NCBI GenBank assembly: GCA_012329085.1
Contig: JAAXQB010000044.1
Coordinates: 1-7,084, forward strand
Length of the DNA stretch: 7,084 bases
Reading direction: 5' to 3'
DNA from: Methanosarcinales archaeon
GTDB taxonomy: Archaea; Halobacteriota; Methanosarcinia; Methanosarcinales; Methanosarcinaceae
The notes under the pieces were generated by a model, which was given only the letters and a program-made list of their open reading frames with translations, was not told where the DNA came from and ran no database searches. The position numbers and the translations under genes are program-made. Shown here piece after piece: positions 1 to 4,839 of the stretch. Position 1 is the first letter of the stretch, and every line of letters begins with the position of its first letter.

Positions 1-174
1 TAGTATAATGTGTTCTATATTTTGATAATATCATAATTTGCCTTCATTCTTGTAATAAAGATAAAACTCCATTTCTTTTACTCTTTGCCATAATGCACAA
101 AAAACATATGACTTTATAATTTTTAAAAGAGATTATATAAGATAAGTACAAGATAATTGGAGAAAATCTTTAAT
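1..174. other. AT-rich stretch, no gene seen
   Basis: I see no open frame with protein-like composition on either strand. The only structure noted is a TATA-like GATTATATAAG near 131-141 with no gene following it closely. The stretch ends where the palindromic array begins. Confidence 0.5.
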
Positions 175-263
175 AGCTCGTTCGGAAAGCTCATTCGGAA
201 AGCTCATTCGGAACGAATGAGCGTATGAGAAAATCTTTGATAGCTCATTTGGAACAAATGAGC
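175..263 (-). repeat. Palindromic repeat array, copy cluster 1
   Basis: Three tandem 13-bp units AGCTC(G/A)TTCGGAA lie at 175-187, 188-200 and 201-213. The last one completes a perfect hairpin at 202-222, with arms GCTCATTCG and CGAATGAGC around the loop GAA. After the linker GTATGAGAAAATCTTTGATA comes a second perfect hairpin at 243-263, with arms GCTCATTTG and CAAATGAGC around GAA. Compared with the first, the stem has one compensated base-pair change. Read on the minus strand the array is open and yields RSFVPNELSKI followed by YAHSF, the same peptide type that is built into the IorA-like protein at 4840-6522. It is placed on the minus strand to match that coding orientation. Confidence 0.93.
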
Positions 264-269
264 GTTACA

Positions 270-322
270 GGAAATTCTCAAAGAGAATTTCCTTCTAAAA
301 ATTTCTCCAAAGGAGAAATTTT
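270..322. repeat. Two perfect hairpins with AAA loops
   Basis: Two adjacent perfect hairpins follow the array directly. At 270-292 the arms GGAAATTCTC and GAGAATTTCC (10 bp) enclose AAA. At 298-322 the arms AAAATTTCTCC and GGAGAAATTTT (11 bp) enclose AAA. The architecture (9-11 bp stem, 3-nt loop) matches the neighbouring family but the arm sequence differs, so this is either a diverged subfamily or a second element. As RNA they would form stable stem-loops upstream of the aldolase gene. Confidence 0.85.
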
Positions 323-328
323 GTTTTC

Positions 329-411
329 GAACGAACGAGCGTTTGCTCATTTAAGAACATTCTGAGCGTTAGCTCGTTTTCAAAGAAAGTGAGTGTTATC
401 TCATTTGGAAT
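329..411. repeat. Degenerate copies of the palindromic element
   Basis: Fragments recognisable as the same family are ACGAACGAGCG, GCTCATTTAAGAACATTCTGAGCG, AGCTCGTTTT...GTGAGTG and TCTCATTTGGAA. The stems are imperfect and the loops have changed length, as expected of older, decaying copies. They fill the region up to about 60 bp before the aldolase TATA box. Confidence 0.65.
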
Positions 412-465
412 ATAATAATTTTGATGATAATAGCTTTACCATTAATTTAATCATCATTAAAGTAG

Positions 466-475
466 CTTATATTTA
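466..475 (+). promoter_or_regulatory. Probable TATA box of the aldolase gene
   Basis: The sequence CTTATATTTA lies about 33 bp before the ATG at 503. With archaeal spacing (about 26 bp from TATA centre to start site) transcription would begin near 496, leaving a leader of only a few bases. This agrees with the absence of a Shine-Dalgarno sequence there. It is inferred from sequence and position only. Confidence 0.5.
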
Positions 476-502
476 ATAAATCCTACTAATAAATATTGAA
501 AT

Positions 503-1084
503 ATGACATTAGAATATAATATAAATAAATTTAAACTTGACATAGCAACATTTGGAAAAAGGATAATTGATGAAAAATTAGTAGATTCAAATTTTGGAAA
601 TATTAGTGTTAAAATTGGGAATGATATGCTTATAACAAAAAGTGGATGTTGTCTTGATAATATAACAAACGATGATGTTGTATGTATTGGACTTAATTCA
701 AAATTTATTAGTGAATCTAATGCATCATCTGAAACTCCAGCGCATAGAATGATTTATAAAAATACAAGCGCGTGTGCAATTATTCATGCACATAGCCCAT
801 ATTCAGTTATACAATCTGTGCAATCAAATTTGGATGTGATATTTCCCATAGATAAATATGGCGTTGATACACTTAATAGAATACCAATCATAAAAGGCGA
901 TTATGGGACAGAAGAACTTGCAAAAAATGCCGCATATGCACTTATTGAACACAAAGGAATAATTGTATATAATCATGGTACTTTTGCAATTGGTAAAACA
1001 CTTGATGAAGCATACAATATAACAAAACAGATTGAAAAATCTTGTGAAATAATTTTAAAAACTGGTAAATATAAACAATCATAA
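503..1084 (+). CDS. Class II aldolase (fuculose-phosphate aldolase type)
   Basis: A 193-residue cytoplasmic, zinc-dependent class II aldolase/adducin-fold protein of normal family length. Conserved pieces in order are GNIS at 32-35, the phosphate-binding TKSG at 45-48, SSETPAHR with the likely catalytic Glu77, the metal motif HAHSPYS (His95 and His97), and NHGTFAIGK with the third metal ligand His158. Family members cleave sugar phosphates such as fuculose 1-phosphate to dihydroxyacetone phosphate and an aldehyde. Archaeal relatives have been linked to lactaldehyde formation and 5-deoxypentose phosphate salvage, and the substrate cannot be read from this sequence. The ATG at 503 gives a full-length N-terminus and follows a TATA box at leaderless spacing, with no Shine-Dalgarno site. 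The gene stands alone, with palindromic arrays on both sides. The family call is secure and the substrate is open. Confidence 0.9.
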   Translation: MTLEYNINKFKLDIATFGKRIIDEKLVDSNFGNISVKIGNDMLITKSGCCLDNITNDDVVCIGLNSKFISESNASSETPAHRMIYKNTSACAIIHAHSPYSVIQSVQSNLDVIFPIDKYGVDTLNRIPIIKGDYGTEELAKNAAYALIEHKGIIVYNHGTFAIGKTLDEAYNITKQIEKSCEIILKTGKYKQS

Positions 1085-1127
1085 ATTTCATAAACCATTA
1101 AATTTCAAAAAGCGAAAAAATTTTAAT

Positions 1128-1318
1128 AGCTTATTTGGAAAGCTCATTCGGAAAGCTCATTCGGAAAGCTCATTCGGAACGAATGAGCGTATGAGAAAAT
1201 CTCTGATTTTCGAACGAATGAGCGTATGAGAAAATCTCTGATTTTCGAACGAATGAGCGTTTGCTCATGATTGAACGAATGAGCGTAAATACCCATTCTT
1301 TCAGAATGAGTTTGAGAA
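1128..1318 (-). repeat. Palindromic repeat array, copy cluster 2
   Basis: Four 13-bp units begin with a variant AGCTTATTTGGAA (1128-1140), followed by AGCTCATTCGGAA at 1141-1153, 1154-1166 and 1167-1179. The last completes a perfect hairpin at 1168-1188 (arms GCTCATTCG and CGAATGAGC, loop GAA). GAACGAATGAGCG then recurs at 1177, 1212, 1247 and 1273. The first two intervals are exactly 35 bp, with the linker TATGAGAAAATCTCTGATTT between copies, and the third is 26 bp. A degenerate tail continues to about 1318 (CATTCTTTCAGAATGAG). The minus strand is open for 74 codons (1144-1368) because of these repeats. It reads KIRDFLIRSFV, almost the KIKDFFIRSFV of the IorA-like insert. I treat it as repeat, not a gene. 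Confidence 0.93.
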
Positions 1319-1323
1319 AATCT

Positions 1324-1335
1324 TTGTTTTTTGTC
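1324..1335 (+). terminator. Possible T-rich terminator of the aldolase transcript
   Basis: TTGTTTTTTGTC follows the repeat array about 240 bp after the aldolase stop. Archaeal termination needs little more than a T-rich stretch, and upstream hairpins could assist. The distance from the stop codon makes this uncertain. Confidence 0.25.
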
Positions 1336-1471
1336 CTGAATAATCGTTATTTCGTAAGATAATACCAACTCAAGATTTTTAAAATTATAATAGTTTGATA
1401 AATGGTTAAATATTGATTAATTTGCACATACATATATAATATATATTTATAAGTTAAAAATAAATAGTAAA

Positions 1472-1480
1472 TTATATAAA
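1472..1480 (+). promoter_or_regulatory. TATA box of the TSP3-repeat protein gene
   Basis: TTATATAAA is a strong archaeal TATA sequence whose centre lies about 26-27 bp before the ATG at 1503. Transcription would start on or next to the initiation codon, giving a leaderless mRNA. No Shine-Dalgarno sequence precedes the start. Confidence 0.6.
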
Positions 1481-1502
1481 AGAATACCGCATATAAGTAA
1501 AT

Positions 1503-2954
1503 ATGATTAACAGAATATTACACATTGGGCTAATTTTTTTATTATGCATTACAATAACCGTGCCTACTGTTTATGGGCATGTAGATTCAGATGAAGACGG
1601 CATCCCTGATGATTGGGAAGTCACGCATTTATTAAATCCAAACGATCCAAACGATGCCATACAAGATTTTAATTATAATGGCTTGACGAATTACCAAGAA
1701 TATCAAAATAGATCAAATCCATGGGATTTGGATGAAGATAATGATGGGATATCAAATTATGCTGAATCAAGAGGTATTTTTGGATTTTATACAAATCTTT
1801 TTTCAACTGATACTGATGAAGATGGCATAAATGACTTAATTGAAATATCTAAATTTATTGATACTGAAAATGAAACGATGATGGTAGAGATATATCCTGA
1901 AGTATCAAATAGATTTATTGCAATTGAAAAGATACATAATTTGCAAATAATTCATACATATATATTAGATCCACTAAATCCTGATGTAGATGATGATGGA
2001 TTAAATGATGGTAGAGAAATTTCAATAGGAACAAATCCAAATCTAATTGATACAGATAGGGATGGTTTAACTGATGCAGATGAGGTATTAATTCATAATA
2101 CAAATCCCCTACACAAAGATTCTGATCGAGATGGTATAACAGACATAGATGAATTAATTGGAAGATATGGCATAATTACAAATCCACTAAATAGAGATTC
2201 TGATGGAGATGGTTTATCAGACGGAGAAGAACTTCTTGGATTTGGAGCTTCACCAATCCCACCAAGTGAGGTTGTATTAACATTTGATGAATTTATAGAT
2301 GGTAATTTTGGTGGAACTTATATCACAACAAAGGCAATAATATCTAAAATAGATTTTAATACTGATGGAGGGCATTATACGATACATTTAGCAAACCCAT
2401 ATGAAAAATTAAAATTACATATTAGAGGGGCTGGGCACATACAAGTTAATACCGGATGGCACCATCATCCAGAACTCGTTGATGGATCTGTTATGCGTGT
2501 ATGTTCTCGTTTCAATCTAAATTTGCGCAGGGGCGATACGATTGTTGTTGTTGGGCAATCAATAATGGAAGCTGGGTCGCGTATGATTGATATTTCAAGA
2601 TCTGGTGCAATATTTTTAATATTATCAAGAGATGAAGCAAGAACAAGATGGATTCCATCAATGGAAAACATAAGATTACTTCATGAAAAAATAGGCATTA
2701 GACCTGTGGTAGATGCACCTGAGAGATATATTCCAGCAATACAAGTAGTGCAAATAAATGAAACAATAGATGAACCAATAGATGAACCAATAGATGAACC
2801 AATAAATGAATCAATAGATGAACCAATAAATGAATCAATAGATGAATTATATTTTGAAGAAAAGGATGAGCCATATTTTGAAGAAAGAGATCCAGGCGTA
2901 TTTGGGCATATTATCAATTTATTTAATTCAATTATAGATTTTATTGGATTTTAG
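1503..2954 (+). CDS. Secreted thrombospondin type 3 (calcium-binding) repeat protein
   Basis: A 483-residue exported protein. Residues 1-25 form a Sec signal peptide (basic start, hydrophobic core, likely cut after VYG25). Eight Asp-rich loops of the DxDxDG(I/L)xDxxE type, characteristic of calcium-binding TSP3 repeats, lie near residues 28-39, 57-68, 77-88, 103-114, 161-172, 183-194, 206-217 and 232-243. The second is the least typical. Residues 256-373 form a separate beta-rich domain that I cannot assign. An OB-fold-like domain is possible, and it contains a GWHHHP motif at 318-323. Residues 418-449 are tandem IDEP/INES tetrapeptides, followed by YFEEKDEP/YFEERDP and a hydrophobic end (HIINLFNSIIDFIGF) that may touch the membrane. 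A role at the cell surface in adhesion or matrix is an inference. Start: leaderless ATG at 1503. No functional partner lies beside it. Confidence 0.88.
   Translation: MINRILHIGLIFLLCITITVPTVYGHVDSDEDGIPDDWEVTHLLNPNDPNDAIQDFNYNGLTNYQEYQNRSNPWDLDEDNDGISNYAESRGIFGFYTNLFSTDTDEDGINDLIEISKFIDTENETMMVEIYPEVSNRFIAIEKIHNLQIIHTYILDPLNPDVDDDGLNDGREISIGTNPNLIDTDRDGLTDADEVLIHNTNPLHKDSDRDGITDIDELIGRYGIITNPLNRDSDGDGLSDGEELLGFGASPIPPSEVVLTFDEFIDGNFGGTYITTKAIISKIDFNTDGGHYTIHLANPYEKLKLHIRGAGHIQVNTGWHHHPELVDGSVMRVCSRFNLNLRRGDTIVVVGQSIMEAGSRMIDISRSGAIFLILSRDEARTRWIPSMENIRLLHEKIGIRPVVDAPERYIPAIQVVQINETIDEPIDEPIDEPINESIDEPINESIDELYFEEKDEPYFEERDPGVFGHIINLFNSIIDFIGF
2754..2849 (+). repeat. 12-bp in-frame minisatellite (IDEP/INES tail)
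   Basis: Eight consecutive 12-bp units encode INET, IDEP, IDEP, IDEP, INES, IDEP, INES and IDEL. The consensus is ATAGATGAACCA with the variant ATAAATGAATCA. The period is a multiple of three, so gain or loss of units keeps the frame and only changes the length of the acidic tail. Confidence 0.95.
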
Positions 2955-3190
2955 GTGAATACTTTACCAAAAAGTATATGCGATGGAAATTCTCATTCTA
3001 ATTTTATATCACTCAATTAATGTGATTTACATTTAATATTATTTGTAATATTTGAAAATTTCATTAAATTAAACACTTAATTAATTTGATTATATTCAAA
3101 ACAAAAATCACTTTAAATGCAAGTTATTATTTAGAGTTTTCTTAATAGAATAAATATTCACAATCAATACAATTTTTATATAGATGGCTG

Positions 3191-4009
3191 TTAAGTTCCT
3201 ATTTGAAAAGGATTTGTTATATTCTTTAATAAAGCAATAGCCGACATTGCAGACATGCGACTCGTTTTTGGATTTAAAGGCGAAGGGACATTTTCGATTT
3301 TAGTTGTAAATTTTCCAAAATCGCCAAATACGGTAAGTGTATGCATATTTTCTTTTATCATTGGATTTGCAATAACTGTAACGCGTGTTTTTTCAAATCC
3401 GATGCCTACAAGACTAATTATTGCAGATATATTTACATTTGCAGGAAATGATTTAATTGCATTGAATGCTGTTCCTTCGAATAAAACTGTTCTTTTTGTA
3501 ATATTATTAAGATCAATATTATTTTCAATGATAAATGGAGCACCTTTAAGTCCAGATGGGGGCTTTTCTGTTATTAATGTGACATAATTAATCTCACCAG
3601 ATGAGGCAGATTTCAAACCATCAATGCCTGCAATTGCACCTGATGGCAAATATATTTTACAATTGCGTTTAATCGCAAGATTTGAGATTTTATTTAAAAA
3701 TTCAGTATTTTGTAATGCACCAATGCTTAATATCATAACATCACAATCAGCATTTAATGCATCTGGAATTACCTCATAGACTGCACCAATTGAGGCACAT
3801 TCTATAATAAAATCAACTTCTTTTACCATCTCTCGTACTTCAAGTATGCGAGGTTTAATTAATTTTAATTTATTTAATAGTGTTAAACAGTCATCATAAG
3901 ATCTATCATATATTGCACATAGATTGATATTTGTTAAATCAAGACCATCTATTGCTTTTGATATTTCGGTACCAATTGCACCACATCCAATTATTCCAAC
4001 TTTTAACAT
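3191..4009 (-). CDS. nadX: L-aspartate dehydrogenase
   Basis: A 272-residue cytoplasmic enzyme that oxidises L-aspartate with NAD(P)+ to iminoaspartate, the substrate of quinolinate synthase (NadA) in de novo NAD synthesis. The N-terminal Rossmann domain begins MLKVGIIGCGAIG with the GxGxxG loop at 8-13. The C-terminal catalytic domain carries the family signatures PSGAIAGIDGLKSAS (122-136), EKPPSGLKGAPF (148-159), FPANVNISA (188-196) and NPMIKENMH, whose His223 is the probable catalytic histidine. Length and both ends fit the family. The start at 4009 places Lys3 just before the first beta strand and has a GAGGT ribosome site 5 bases upstream. It is convergent with the TSP3-repeat gene. NadA and NadC, which often accompany this gene, are not in the window. 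Confidence 0.95.
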   Translation of the reverse strand: MLKVGIIGCGAIGTEISKAIDGLDLTNINLCAIYDRSYDDCLTLLNKLKLIKPRILEVREMVKEVDFIIECASIGAVYEVIPDALNADCDVMILSIGALQNTEFLNKISNLAIKRNCKIYLPSGAIAGIDGLKSASSGEINYVTLITEKPPSGLKGAPFIIENNIDLNNITKRTVLFEGTAFNAIKSFPANVNISAIISLVGIGFEKTRVTVIANPMIKENMHTLTVFGDFGKFTTKIENVPSPLNPKTSRMSAMSAIALLKNITNPFQIGT

Positions 4010-4014
4010 TTATT

Positions 4015-4019
4015 ACCTC
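4015..4019 (-). promoter_or_regulatory. Shine-Dalgarno site of nadX
   Basis: On the minus strand GAGGT sits five bases before the ATG at 4009 and is the only convincing Shine-Dalgarno sequence in front of any gene here. It supports this start codon and suggests nadX has a short leader, unlike its neighbours. Confidence 0.7.
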
Positions 4020-4033
4020 AATATTTTATTGGT

Positions 4034-4055
4034 GCATATAACTTATAAAGGTATG
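4034..4055 (-). promoter_or_regulatory. Promoter (TATA box) of nadX
   Basis: On the minus strand CCTTTATAAGTTATATGC lies with its TTATAA core about 37 bp before the start codon. This predicts transcription from near 4020 and a leader of about 10 bases that includes the ribosome site. Read on the plus strand it closely matches the promoter-like sequence at 6560-6584. Confidence 0.6.
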
Positions 4056-4242
4056 TGTAAACACAAAGTTATATAATAAATATAAACACTTTAAGTTAAA
4101 AGTTTTAAGAATATAGCAATTAAAATCATAAAAAATAAGACTTCATTGAAAAATTATTGATGTTGATATTAATATATTTAATTTTTTATTAATTTTTTAG
4201 AGTATCTGATTTGTAAAATAAATTTTATAGATTATGTGCAGC

Positions 4243-4317
4243 GAGAGATTGAAAAATATCTCTAACTCATTCTGAAAAGTTTGAGTGTTAAGTATATAAT
4301 TTTATAAGTTATATATA
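4243..4317. repeat. Degenerate palindrome plus TATA-like block, copy A
   Basis: A small hairpin (AGAGAT at 4244-4249 with ATCTCT at 4258-4263) is followed by the decayed element AACTCATTCTGAAAAGTTTGAGTG and then by AGTATATAATTTTATAAG and TTATATA. The last part matches copy B, 300 bp further on, with one mismatch over 27 positions (4289-4315 against 4589-4615). No gene begins at the expected distance downstream. Confidence 0.7.
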
Positions 4318-4518
4318 AAAATAAAATAACAAATTGAAAAAACATCATCAATCTTTTATAATTTTTATTAAATTAATAAAGCATTATTAAATTTATTTAA
4401 ACTTTTCTATTCACTTATAATTATAACAACCATAATATTTTAATGTTATAATCTTTAAATTTGGAATTAATTTTAAATTCAATATAGGAAATTTTTAAAA
4501 TTCTAAAATTAGCTTTCG

Positions 4519-4615
4519 AAAAATTGAAAATTTTTCTAACTCATTGACGCTTGTTCGTTCCGAACAATCCCTCAAAAAAAATGAGTAATAAGAATATAAT
4601 TTTATAAGTTATATA
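4519..4615. repeat. Nested palindrome plus TATA-like block, copy B
   Basis: An outer inverted repeat, ACTCATT (4539-4545) with AATGAGT (4580-4586), encloses a member of the main family at 4549-4569: arms GCTTGTTCG and CGAACAATC around TTC, with one mismatch. The TATA-like sequence follows at 4589-4615. In copy A the same outer arms enclose only about ten bases, so copy B looks like an older palindrome that received a second element in its loop. Confidence 0.7.
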
Positions 4616-4777
4616 CGATAAAAAAAATCTGCATACATCTGCACCCATATAGGCAATAAATAAAAGAAAAATATGTTTTTTTTTACAATAAAAAAAACAA
4701 TCCGTGCCAAAAAACAAATAATAATAAAATAAAACACCAATAAAAAAAATCTGCGTAATTCTATCGAAAGCTTGCGG

Positions 4778-4818
4778 ATATAAAAGTTAAAGAACAAACA
4801 CTAAGTTATAATGTATAT
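4778..4818 (+). promoter_or_regulatory. Promoter region of the IorA-like gene
   Basis: Two TATA candidates precede the ATG at 4840: ATATAAAAG at 4778-4786, which would start transcription near 4805, and TTATAATGTATATA at 4806-4819, which would give a nearly leaderless transcript. There is no Shine-Dalgarno sequence before the ATG, which favours the second. The choice is an inference. Confidence 0.45.
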
Positions 4819-4839
4819 ACAGATAAAAAACATTCATAA

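Larger units (their letters stand above)
4050..4839. other. Long AT-rich intergenic region without a credible gene
   Basis: About 790 bp between the divergent nadX and IorA-like genes. A 62-codon minus-strand frame at 4609-4797 is almost entirely Phe, Ile, Tyr and Leu produced by A-runs, and I reject it. The region holds two related blocks with degenerate palindromes and a TATA-like sequence (4243-4317 and 4519-4615), a segment with ATCTGCG/ATCCGTG motifs (4617-4786), and the promoter of the IorA-like gene at its right edge. From 4060 to 4240 and from 4330 to 4500 I see only AT-rich sequence. Confidence 0.6.

Noticed and set aside
175..411. Iterons of a replication origin
   Set aside because: The repeats also occur in several unrelated intergenic sites, within a gene and within a pseudogene, and no orc1/cdc6 or rep gene is present. 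A dispersed element explains them better.
1144..1368. 74-codon minus-strand open frame
   Set aside because: It is made of the tandem palindromic element and flanking AT-rich DNA. Its peptide matches only the repeat, and it has no domain or promoter. It is useful as evidence that the element is open, not as a gene.
1915..2917. Minus-strand frames opposite the TSP3-repeat gene, including a Ser/Ile-rich repeat frame
   Set aside because: They are antisense readings of the calcium-binding repeats and the 12-bp minisatellite, with no independent start signals.
3255..3587. 110-codon plus-strand frame opposite nadX
   Set aside because: It is a shadow of nadX on the other strand. The minus-strand frame has full-length aspartate dehydrogenase motifs, a promoter and a ribosome site.
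4609..4797. 62-codon minus-strand open frame rich in Phe, Ile and Tyr
   Set aside because: The apparent membrane-protein composition comes from long A-runs on the plus strand. There is no plausible start context and no coherent topology.
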